64,000 nucleotides of DNA from Falsiroseomonas ponticola (GTDB lineage Bacteria; Pseudomonadota; Alphaproteobacteria; Acetobacterales; Acetobacteraceae). The DNA is taken from positions 1 to 64,000 of the forward strand of contig NZ_JAERQN010000003.1 in NCBI RefSeq assembly GCF_016805305.1. The letters are read 5' to 3'. Under the pieces are notes generated by a model, which ran no database searches, was not told the origin of the DNA, and saw only the letters and a list, made by a program, of their open reading frames with translations. Shown piece by piece: positions 7,999-15,540 of this stretch (position 1 is the stretch's first letter; the number at the start of each line of letters is the position of its first letter). The translations under genes were made by a program, and so were the position numbers.

Positions 7999-9633
7999 TC
8001 AGCCGCCCTTCGCCTGGGCGCGCAGCACGTGCTTCTGGATCTTGCCCGTGCTGGTCTTGGGGAGCTCCGCGAAGACCACGTGGCGCGGCACCTTGTAGCC
8101 CGCCAGGACGGTCTTGCAGTGGGCGATCAGGTCCTCCGCCGTGGCGGCCGAGCCGGGCTTGAGTTCGATGAAGGCGCAGGGCGTCTCGCCCCATTTCTCG
8201 TCGGGACGGGCGACCACGGCGGCGACGGCCACGGCGGGGTGCTTGTAGAGCGCGTCCTCCACCTCGATGGAGGAGATGTTCTCGCCGCCCGAGATGATGA
8301 TGTCCTTCGACCGGTCCTTCAGCTGGATGTAGCCATCGGGATAGGTGACGGCGAGGTCGCCGGTGTGGAACCAGCCGCCGGCGAAGGCCTTGGTGGTGGC
8401 GTCGGCGTCCTTGAGATAGCCCTTCATCACGACATTGCCCTGCATCATCACCTCGCCCATCGAGGTGCCATCGGCAGGCACGCGTGCCATCGTCTCCGGG
8501 TCCATGACGCAGAGGCCTTCGAGGGCGATGTAGCGCACGCCCTGGCGGGACATGAGCGCGGCCTGCTCCGCGGAGGGCTGGACGTCCCAGTCGCTGTTCC
8601 ATTCATTCACCACGGAGGGGCCGTAGCACTCCGTCAGGCCATAGACGTGGCAGACGGCGAAGCCGGCTTCCTTCATCGCGGCCAGCACGGCGGCGGGCGG
8701 TGGCGCGCCGGCGACGACGAACTGTACCTGGTGGGGCAGGGGCTTCTTCTCGGCCTCGGGCGTGCCGAGCAGCGTCGCCATGACGATGGGCGCGCCGCAC
8801 ATATGGGTGACGCCTTCGCGCGACATCAGCTCCCACATCGCGTTGCCGCGCACGGCGCGCAGGCAGACATGCGTGCCGGCCTGGGCCGTGACGGTCCAGG
8901 GGAAGCACCAGCCGTTGCAATGGAACATCGGCAGCGTCCAGAGATAGACGGGATGCTTGCCCATGCCGGCGGAGAGCACGTTGCCGACGGCCAGCAACTG
9001 CGCGCCGCGATGGTGATAGACCACGCCCTTCGGCCGGCCCGTGGTGCCGGAGGTGTAGTTGAGGCTGATCGCGTCCCATTCATCGCCCGGCATCGGCCAG
9101 GCGAAGCCCTCATCGCCACCGGCGATGAAGGCCTCATAGGGGGTGGCGCCGTCGAGGCGGTTGGCGCGGGCGGCGTCGCTGGCCTCCGGGTCATCGACCT
9201 CGATCACCAGCGGCTTCGCTTGGCACTGGGTCAGCGCCATGCGCAGCAGGGGGACGAATTCGCGGTCCACCACCACGACCTTCGCCTCCCCATGGTCGAG
9301 GCAATAGGCGATGGTCCCGGCATCGAGCCGCGTGTTCAGCGTGTTCAGCACGCCGCCTGTCATCGGCACGCCGTAATGGCATTCCAGCATCTCGGGGATA
9401 TTGGGCAGCAGGGCGGCGACCGTGTCGCCGCGGCCGATGCCGTGCTGGCGCAGCGCATCGGCGAGCTTCACGCAGCGCGCGCGAAGCTCGGCATAGCTGC
9501 GCCGCACCGCGCCGTGGACGACCGCGGTGTGGCGCGGGAAGACGGCGGCGGCGCGCTCCAGGAACAGCAGCGGCGTCAGCGGCTGATGGTTGGCGGGGCA
9601 GCGGGGCGGGGCATCGAAATCGGCAGCGGCCAT
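7999..9633 (-). CDS. Acyl-CoA synthetase (AMP-dependent ligase)
   Basis: ANL-superfamily acyl-CoA ligase of 544 residues. The P-loop-like motif is YTSGTTGRPKG, the A5 motif is YGLTECYGP, A7/A8 is WFHTGDLAVTYPDGY followed by KDRSKDIIISGGENIS, and the catalytic lysine is in PKTSTGKIQK. It activates a carboxylic acid to acyl-AMP and then acyl-CoA. Overall form resembles medium-chain and 3-methylmercaptopropionate (DmdB-like) ligases; chain-length specificity cannot be read off. It lies between the enoyl-CoA hydratase and the sulfotransferase-like gene with gaps of 14 and 3 bases, so it is part of the operon and probably of one acid-catabolic route. Confidence 0.92.
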   Translation of the reverse strand: MAAADFDAPPRCPANHQPLTPLLFLERAAAVFPRHTAVVHGAVRRSYAELRARCVKLADALRQHGIGRGDTVAALLPNIPEMLECHYGVPMTGGVLNTLNTRLDAGTIAYCLDHGEAKVVVVDREFVPLLRMALTQCQAKPLVIEVDDPEASDAARANRLDGATPYEAFIAGGDEGFAWPMPGDEWDAISLNYTSGTTGRPKGVVYHHRGAQLLAVGNVLSAGMGKHPVYLWTLPMFHCNGWCFPWTVTAQAGTHVCLRAVRGNAMWELMSREGVTHMCGAPIVMATLLGTPEAEKKPLPHQVQFVVAGAPPPAAVLAAMKEAGFAVCHVYGLTECYGPSVVNEWNSDWDVQPSAEQAALMSRQGVRYIALEGLCVMDPETMARVPADGTSMGEVMMQGNVVMKGYLKDADATTKAFAGGWFHTGDLAVTYPDGYIQLKDRSKDIIISGGENISSIEVEDALYKHPAVAVAAVVARPDEKWGETPCAFIELKPGSAATAEDLIAHCKTVLAGYKVPRHVVFAELPKTSTGKIQKHVLRAQAKGG

Positions 9634-9647
9634 GGGGTGTGTCGGTC

Positions 9648-10454
9648 CTAGCGATCGCGCCAGACGGGCTGGCGCTTGGAGAGGAAGGCGCCGATGCCTT
9701 CGGCGGCATCCTCGGCCATCAGATTCTCGGTCATCACCGCGGCAGCATGCGCATAGGCGTCCTCCAGCGGAAGCCCGCGCTGGCGGTGGAAGGCGGCCTT
9801 GCCGATGCGGACGGTGTGGGCGCTGCGGGATGCGATGCGGGCGGCAAGCGCTTCCGTGGCCGCGGCGAGGTCGGCGGCCGGTACCACGCGGTTCACCAGG
9901 CCGATGCGGCGCGCCTCCTCCGCCCCGATCATCTCGCCCGTCAGCAGCATCTCCATCGCCGGCTTGGCGGCGACGGCGCGGGAGAGGGCGACGGCGGGGG
10001 TGGAGCAGAAGAGGCCGATATCGACACCGGGCGTGCAGAAACGGGCGGCTTCGGACGCCACGGCCAGGTCGCAGGTCGCGACCAGCTGGCAGCCCGCGGC
10101 GGTGGCCACGCCCTGGACCTCCGCGATCACGGGCTGGGGCAGGGCGACGATGGCCTGCATCAGCGTCGCGCAGCGCGTCATGGCGGTGTCGAAGAAAGCG
10201 CGGCCGCCATCGGCATCGGCGCGATGGGCGGTGATCTCCCGCAGGTCATGGCCCGCGCAGAAGACGGGGCCGGCGGCGGCCAGCACCACCACGCGCACCG
10301 CCGGATCCTCCGCGATGGCCCGCAGCGCATCCAGCACCGCGCCCATCATGGCGAAGGACAGGCTGTTGCGGGTTTCCGGCCTGTTCAGCGTGAGGCGCGT
10401 GATCCCCGCCGCGCTGTCCTGCCGCAGCAGCAGGGGCGTGGTGCCGTCCGGCAT
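9648..10454 (-). CDS. Enoyl-CoA hydratase/isomerase family protein
   Basis: Crotonase-fold protein of 268 residues. The oxyanion-hole segments are FCAGHDLREI and GVATAAGCQLVATCDL. The region GVDIGLFCSTPAVALSR lacks the usual pair of catalytic glutamates, as in the ECHDC3-like subgroup, so classical hydratase activity is uncertain. The gene starts 3 bases after the prpE stop and precedes an acyl-CoA ligase by 14 bases. The context suggests a role in short or branched acyl-CoA breakdown. Confidence 0.85.
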   Translation of the reverse strand: MPDGTTPLLLRQDSAAGITRLTLNRPETRNSLSFAMMGAVLDALRAIAEDPAVRVVVLAAAGPVFCAGHDLREITAHRADADGGRAFFDTAMTRCATLMQAIVALPQPVIAEVQGVATAAGCQLVATCDLAVASEAARFCTPGVDIGLFCSTPAVALSRAVAAKPAMEMLLTGEMIGAEEARRIGLVNRVVPAADLAAATEALAARIASRSAHTVRIGKAAFHRQRGLPLEDAYAHAAAVMTENLMAEDAAEGIGAFLSKRQPVWRDR

Positions 10455-10456
10455 GG

Positions 10457-12361
10457 CTATTTCTCCGCCTGCTTCAGCACATCCGCGATCTCGTCCAGGA
10501 TCAGCGGATCATCGATGGTGGGGGGCACGGTATAGGTTTCGGCATCCGCGATCTTGCGGATGGTGGCGCGCAGGATCTTTCCGGAGCGCGTCTTGGGCAG
10601 GCGCTGCACCACGCGCGCCTCCCGGAAGGCCGCCACGGGGCCGATGCGGTCGCGCACCATGGCCACCAGCTCCTTCGCGATCTCGGGCTCGCCCTTGGTG
10701 GTGCCGGCCTTCAGCACCACCAGGCCGAGCGGCGCCTGGCCCTTGAGGGAATCCTTCACCCCGACCACGGCGCATTCCGCAACATCGGGGTGCGCGGCCA
10801 GCACCTCCTCCATCGCGCCGGTGGAGAGGCGGTGGCCCGCGACGTTGATGATGTCGTCCGTGCGGGACATGACCCAGACATAGCCATCCTCATCCACCAT
10901 CCCGGCGTCGGAGGTGTTGTAGTAGCCCGGAAACGCCTCGAGATAGGCTTCACGGAAGCGCGCATCGGCGTGCCAGAGCGTCGGCAGGTTGGAGGGCGGC
11001 AACGGCAGCTTCACGGCCAGCGTGCCGATCTGCCCGCGCGGCACCTCCTGCCCGGCCTCGTCCAGCGCGCGGAGGTCGTAGCCCGGTGCCGGCTTGCCGC
11101 CGGAGCCGGGCCGATTGGGGAAGAGGCCGAAGCCCCGGAAATTGCCGCTGATGCTCCAGCCCGTCTCGGTCTGCCACCAATGGTCGATGACGGGCTTACC
11201 CAACAGCTGCGCGGACCACTCCGCGGTCGGCGGATCGCAGCGCTCACCCGCCAGGAACAGGGCTTCCAGCGCGGAGAGATCGTAGCGCGCCAGCAGCGCG
11301 CCTTCCGGATCCTCCTTCCGGATGGCGCGGATGGCGGTGGGGGCGGTGAAGAGCACCTTCACGCGGTGCTCGGCGGCGACGCGCCAGAAGGCGCCGGCAT
11401 CGGGCGTGCCGACGGGTTTTCCTTCGTACATCACCGTCGTGCAGCCCGCGAGGAGGGGCGCATAGACGATGTAGGAATGGCCGACGACCCAGCCGACATC
11501 GCTCGCGGTCCACATCACGTCCCCGGCCTTCAGGCCGTAGAGCATCGACATGGAATTCAGCAGCGCGACGGCATGGCCGCCATTGTCGCGCACGATGCCC
11601 TTGGGCTTCCCGGTCGTGCCGGAGGTGTAGAGGATGTAGAGCGGGTCCGTCGCCGCGACATCGGTGCAGGGCGCGGGCTCCGCCGCGGCCTCGGCCTCCA
11701 GCAGATCCGCGTCGCGGCCCGGCGTGAGGTCGCAGGGGTGCTCGGGGCGCTGCAGGATCAGGCAGTGGTCGGGCTTGTGCGGGGACAGCGCGATCGCCGC
11801 ATCGAGCAGCGGCTTGTATTTCACGAGCCGCCCGGGCTCCAGCCCGCAGGAGGCGGAGATGATCGCCTTGGGCTGCGCATCCGCGATGCGGGCGGAAAGC
11901 TCCGCCGCCGCGAAGCCGCCGAAGACGACGGAATGGATGGCGCCGAGCCGCGCGCAGGCCAGCATGGCGATGGCGGCTTCCGGCACCATGGGCATGTAGA
12001 TGATGACGCGGTCGCCGGCCGAGACGCCGCGCGCCGCTAGCGCGCCCGCGACCTTCGCCACGCGGCCAAGCAGCTCGGCATAGGTGAAGCGGGCGGCGCG
12101 CCCGGTGATGGGGCTGTCCCAAATCAGCGCCGCCTGGTCGCCCCGGCCGGCGGCCACGTGGCGGTCCAGCGCGTTGAAGCAGGTGTTCAGCCGGGCATCG
12201 GGGAACCAGCGGCCATAGACGCCGGCCGAGGCGTCGAAGATGCGGGTCGGCGGCACGGCCCAGTCGATGCCCTCCGCCGCGCAGCGCCAGAAGCCCTCCG
12301 GGTCGCGCCGCCAGGCGCCATAGGCCTCGTCGTAGCGGCTGGTGCCGGTGCTGCCATCCAT
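10457..12361 (-). CDS. prpE: Propionyl-CoA synthetase
   Basis: Acetyl-/propionyl-CoA synthetase family enzyme of 634 residues that makes propionyl-CoA from propionate, ATP and CoA in the cytoplasm. Motifs are YTSGTTGKPKGIVRDNGGH, DVGWVVGHSY, the WWQTETGWSISGNFRG A5 region typical of PrpE, SRTDDIINVAGHRLSTGAME, and the acetylatable lysine in PKTRSGKILRATIRKIAD. It is the first gene of the four-gene minus-strand unit. The terminator of the upstream MHS transporter lies 124 bases before its start, so it needs its own promoter in 12362-12484. I see no clear hexamers there. Confidence 0.93.
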   Translation of the reverse strand: MDGSTGTSRYDEAYGAWRRDPEGFWRCAAEGIDWAVPPTRIFDASAGVYGRWFPDARLNTCFNALDRHVAAGRGDQAALIWDSPITGRAARFTYAELLGRVAKVAGALAARGVSAGDRVIIYMPMVPEAAIAMLACARLGAIHSVVFGGFAAAELSARIADAQPKAIISASCGLEPGRLVKYKPLLDAAIALSPHKPDHCLILQRPEHPCDLTPGRDADLLEAEAAAEPAPCTDVAATDPLYILYTSGTTGKPKGIVRDNGGHAVALLNSMSMLYGLKAGDVMWTASDVGWVVGHSYIVYAPLLAGCTTVMYEGKPVGTPDAGAFWRVAAEHRVKVLFTAPTAIRAIRKEDPEGALLARYDLSALEALFLAGERCDPPTAEWSAQLLGKPVIDHWWQTETGWSISGNFRGFGLFPNRPGSGGKPAPGYDLRALDEAGQEVPRGQIGTLAVKLPLPPSNLPTLWHADARFREAYLEAFPGYYNTSDAGMVDEDGYVWVMSRTDDIINVAGHRLSTGAMEEVLAAHPDVAECAVVGVKDSLKGQAPLGLVVLKAGTTKGEPEIAKELVAMVRDRIGPVAAFREARVVQRLPKTRSGKILRATIRKIADAETYTVPPTIDDPLILDEIADVLKQAEK

Positions 12362-12484
12362 GGTGCCGTTCCCTCATGCCTGCCGGGTGCGTCCCGGTCC
12401 TGCTTGGTGCGCAGAGTGCCGCCGCCCCGCCCTGCCGCGCAACCATGCCAGCCCGGGCTGGCGGGGCCATTGACGCAGCGCAAG

Positions 12485-12514
12485 AAAAAAGCGCCGGGGG
12501 TTGCCCCCCGGCGC
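12485..12514 (-). terminator. Rho-independent terminator of the MHS transporter
   Basis: A perfect 10-base-pair stem (12491-12500 with 12505-12514, arms GCGCCGGGGG and CCCCCGGCGC) has a four-base loop. On the minus strand it is directly followed by six Us (A-run at 12485-12490). It lies 29 bases past the transporter stop codon and separates that gene from prpE. This is the clearest intrinsic terminator in the window. Confidence 0.92.
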
Positions 12515-12542
12515 CCGGCAAGCCCCGAGCCTTCGGCCCGGA

Positions 12543-14252
12543 TCAGCGGCCTGCGCGGTAATCCGCGGCGCTGGCGGAACCGTCGGCGTTGGTCGCGAAG
12601 ATGTCGCGATCCTTCGTCTCCGGCACCATGAAGAAGCCGATCACCACGGTCGCGAGCGCGATCACCACGGGGTACCAGAGGCCGAAATACACGTCGCCGG
12701 TCTGCGCGATCATCGCGAAGGCCGTCGCCGGCATCAGGCCACCGAACCAGCCATTGCCGATGTGGTAGGGCAGGGACATGGAGGTGTAGCGGATGCGCGT
12801 CGGGAAGAGCTCCACCAGCGCCGCCGCGATCGGGCCATAGACCATGGTCACGTAGATCACGAGCAGCGTCAGGATGAAGATCAGCACCGCCGGCTGTTCG
12901 CGGAAGACGTCGAAGGGACCGGACATCTTCACGACCGTCGGGTTGGACGCCGCCGGATAGCCCGCCGCCGTCACCGCAGTGCCGAGGGCGGCCGCGAAGT
13001 TCGGCTGGTCGGACGACACCGTCTGGTTGCCGACGACCACGCGCACGCCCGTCTGGCCCGGCTTGTTCTCCACGGAGTAGTTCACGGACAGCCGCGCGAG
13101 CGCCGCCTTGGCGATGTCGCAGGGCTGGGTGAAGCGCGCCGTGCCCGTCGGGTTGAACTGGAAGGAGCAGGTGGACTTGTCCACCTCCACCACCGTGGTG
13201 ATGGTGCGGTGGGCCTGAGTCAGCGCCGGGTTGGCCTCCGCGCTCATCAGCGAGAAGAGCGGGAAGTAGGTGACCGCGGCGATCAGGCAGCCGCCGAGGA
13301 TGATCGGCTTGCGGCCGATCTTGTCGGACAGCCAGCCGAACAGGACGAAGCCGCCCGAGCCCAGGATCAGCGACCAGGCGATCAGCATGTTGGTGGTGAA
13401 GCCGTCCACCTTCAGCACGGAGCCGAGGAAGAACAGCGCGTAGAACTGGCCCGTGTACCAGACCACCGCCTGGCCCATGACCAGGCCGAGCAGGGCGAAG
13501 AGCGCGATGCGCGCGTTCTTCCACTGGCCGAAGGCCTCGCCGATCGGCGCCTTGGAACCCGTGCCTTCCTCCTTCATCTTCTTGAAGGCGGGGCTTTCCT
13601 GCATCTGCATCCGGATCCAGACGGAGATGCCGAGCAGGACGATCGAGATCAGGAAGGGTACGCGCCAGCCCCAATCCGCGAAGGCGGCTTCGCCGGTGAT
13701 GGAGCGGGTGGTGAGGATGACGATCAGCGAAAGGAACAGGCCCGCCGTCGCGGTGATCTGGATGAAGCTGGTGTAGAAGCCGCGGCGCCCGTTCGGCGCG
13801 TGCTCCGCCACATAGGTTGCCGCACCACCATATTCGCCGCCCAGCGCCAGGCCCTGCAGCATGCGCAGCACGATCAGCACGATGGGCGCGATGATGCCGA
13901 TCTGGTCGGAGGTGGGCAGGATGCCGACGATGAAGGTCGAGGCACCCATGATCACGATGGTGACGAGGAAGGTGTATTTCCGGCCGACGAGGTCACCGAG
14001 CCGGCCGAACACCAGCGCGCCGAAGGGGCGCACCAGGAAGCCGGCGGCGAAGGCGAGCAGCGCGAAGATGTTGCGCGTGCTCTCGTCGTACATGGAGAAG
14101 AACTTGGCGCCGATGACGGCGGCGAGCGAGCCGTAGAGGTAGAAGTCGTACCATTCGAAGACGGTGCCGAGCGAGGAGGCCAGGATGACCTTCCGCTCCT
14201 CCGGCGACATTGGTCGCGCGGCCCCGCCGGCCGCGGCGTGCGATGCAGACAT
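12543..14252 (-). CDS. MFS transporter, metabolite:H+ symporter (MHS) family
   Basis: Transporter of 569 residues in the ShiA/ProP/KgtP-like MHS family. The N-terminal signature is SSLGTVFEWYDFYLYG, followed by RPFGALVFGRLGDLVGRKYTF with the MFS loop motif. It probably imports a carboxylate or similar metabolite with protons. An insertion of roughly 110 residues (about 12900-13245) interrupts the C-terminal half between membrane helices. It contains two cysteines and NPTGTARF, and it should form an extramembrane domain. The start at 14252 is preferred over 14267 because AAGGGATGGGGG provides a binding site for it. The gene is followed by a strong terminator and is monocistronic. Confidence 0.88.
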   Translation of the reverse strand: MSASHAAAGGAARPMSPEERKVILASSLGTVFEWYDFYLYGSLAAVIGAKFFSMYDESTRNIFALLAFAAGFLVRPFGALVFGRLGDLVGRKYTFLVTIVIMGASTFIVGILPTSDQIGIIAPIVLIVLRMLQGLALGGEYGGAATYVAEHAPNGRRGFYTSFIQITATAGLFLSLIVILTTRSITGEAAFADWGWRVPFLISIVLLGISVWIRMQMQESPAFKKMKEEGTGSKAPIGEAFGQWKNARIALFALLGLVMGQAVVWYTGQFYALFFLGSVLKVDGFTTNMLIAWSLILGSGGFVLFGWLSDKIGRKPIILGGCLIAAVTYFPLFSLMSAEANPALTQAHRTITTVVEVDKSTCSFQFNPTGTARFTQPCDIAKAALARLSVNYSVENKPGQTGVRVVVGNQTVSSDQPNFAAALGTAVTAAGYPAASNPTVVKMSGPFDVFREQPAVLIFILTLLVIYVTMVYGPIAAALVELFPTRIRYTSMSLPYHIGNGWFGGLMPATAFAMIAQTGDVYFGLWYPVVIALATVVIGFFMVPETKDRDIFATNADGSASAADYRAGR

Positions 14253-14456
14253 CCCCCATCCCTTCATACGCGGGCACGCCCGCCCGCAGGTCGTTGTTGC
14301 GGTGCCAGGCGCTATGCGCGTGGCGCGCGCAGGGATTGTCCCCCGCGCATGCCCATTCTCTTACGGAACGGACATGCGCTTACAACGCGCGTTCCCGTTA
14401 ATTCGTGTCCAGAAAACGGCTGGGACCCTTAGTCAATGTAACATATTAAAAATGGG
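14253..14456. promoter_or_regulatory. AT-richer intergenic region upstream of the MHS transporter
   Basis: This gap is noticeably AT-richer than its surroundings between 14390 and 14456. On the minus strand it includes TTGACT (14431-14436), a plausible -35 element, with only a weak TCTGGA 17 bases downstream. It should hold the transporter promoter and the end of the unknown gene beyond 14457. I see no operator or riboswitch that I can name. Confidence 0.3.
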
Positions 14457-15083
14457 TCACTTGCTCTGCCGCAATGACGCGGCGGCCAGCGCGCGGGCCA
14501 GCGGCGCCGGTTCGAAGAGCCGCTCCAGCTCCTGCTGGGTGGAGACGATGTGGAAGCGCAGCGCGCCGCGGATGGCCGGCGTCTCCCCCACGCGCTGGTC
14601 CGGATGGACCGGCAGGGTGGCCAGCAGCGGGGCCTCGGCCGTCAGCGGCAGGCGGTCCGCCCCGCCGGGCGGCGTTTCCTGGCGCGCCGCCAGCAGGCGG
14701 CCGAGCCCGTCCCGGGCGGCGGCCAGCGTCTCCCGCTCCGTCGCCGGGGCCTCGGCCCGGTCGAGGATGGCGGCGCCAATCGCGGCCAGCGCCGCGGCCA
14801 GCGGGGCTTCCTGCCCCGGCGCATGGGGGCGGAGCCAGGCTTCCGCCAGCGCCGTCACGTCCCCCACCGAGGCCGCGAAGGTCTGCCAGCGGCAATGGTC
14901 GAGGGCGGCGCGGAAATCGGGGTCGGCGAAGGTCTGCCGTTCATGCCGCCCGGCCTTCACCCGGCAATAGTCGATCACCGTCTTCTGGGCGACGAAGGCC
15001 GCCTGGCGATCCAGGAAGCGGTCGAGCGCCTCCGGCCGGGTCTCCCGGGCGGGACGCAGCCGGTCCCGAAGCCACGCCAGCAT
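14457..15083 (-). CDS. Conserved hypothetical protein divergent from the symporter cassette
   Basis: A 208-residue, probably soluble, helical protein rich in Ala, Leu and Arg, without signal peptide or membrane segment. A more conserved-looking block lies at its N-terminal third (VIDYCRVKAGRHERQTFADP, then ALDHCRWQTFAASVGDV) and includes two cysteines. I do not recognise a family. The ATG at 15083 is chosen over an upstream start at 15119 because GGGAGGAGG stands 7 bases before it. It is divergent from the DUF4212/symporter pair and shares a 147-base promoter region with it. A regulatory or accessory role for the symporter is possible but unproven. Confidence 0.7.
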   Translation of the reverse strand: MLAWLRDRLRPARETRPEALDRFLDRQAAFVAQKTVIDYCRVKAGRHERQTFADPDFRAALDHCRWQTFAASVGDVTALAEAWLRPHAPGQEAPLAAALAAIGAAILDRAEAPATERETLAAARDGLGRLLAARQETPPGGADRLPLTAEAPLLATLPVHPDQRVGETPAIRGALRFHIVSTQQELERLFEPAPLARALAAASLRQSK

Positions 15084-15152
15084 CAATCGCCTCCTCCCTG
15101 CGCCGCAACGATGTTGCATGACATGCCGGACACGTGATAGCCGCGTCAGTTA

Positions 15153-15160
15153 ATTATAAT
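15153..15160. promoter_or_regulatory. Bidirectional -10 like element
   Basis: The sequence ATTATAAT reads TATAAT on both strands (plus 15155-15160, minus 15153-15158). It is the only such AT-rich island between the divergent unknown gene and the DUF4212 gene. No good -35 hexamer stands at 17 bases on either side. Downstream on the plus strand, CCGCC-ACTTTG-GGCGG (15165-15180) can form a small hairpin in the leader. Confidence 0.4.
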
Positions 15161-15230
15161 TCACCGCCACTTTGGGCGGCGAAGGGGCCTGGCCGCCGGA
15201 GTGGCTGGCGGCGCAAAGGGGAGAGAGCGG

Positions 15231-15536
15231 ATGCCGTTGGTGGAGGATGTCAAGGATCCACAGGGGGCCAGGGTGGCCGCCACGGATCAGGTGAACGGGG
15301 CAGCCTACTGGAAGAAGACATCGGGGCTGATGTGGACCGTGCTGGCCATCTGGTTCGTGGCCGGATTCGGGGTTCATTTCTTCGCCACGGCCCTGAACCC
15401 GATCCATATCATGGGCTTCCCGCTGGGCTTCTACTTCGCCGCCCAGGGCAGCCTGATCATCTTCGTCGTCGGCCTTTTCTGGTTCGCCAAGCGCCAGAAC
15501 GAGATCGACGAGGAATTCGGCGTGCAGGAGGACTGA
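15231..15536 (+). CDS. DUF4212 family protein, small subunit of sodium:solute symporter
   Basis: A 101-residue membrane protein with two hydrophobic segments (LMWTVLAIWFVAGFGVHFF, and a second ending IIFVVGLFWFAKRQ) and an acidic C-terminus. This matches DUF4212, whose genes nearly always precede a large SSS-family symporter. It is thought to be its small partner. The ATG at 15231 has GGGGAGAGAG upstream. The stop lies 4 bases before the symporter start, so the two are co-translated. Confidence 0.9.
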   Translation: MPLVEDVKDPQGARVAATDQVNGAAYWKKTSGLMWTVLAIWFVAGFGVHFFATALNPIHIMGFPLGFYFAAQGSLIIFVVGLFWFAKRQNEIDEEFGVQED

Positions 15537-15540
15537 TCCC

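Noticed and set aside
6721-9651. Long plus-strand open frame opposite the sulfotransferase and acyl-CoA ligase genes
   Set aside because: Shadow frame with Arg/Gln/His-rich composition, no motifs and no ribosome binding site. The minus-strand enzymes show clear catalytic motifs.
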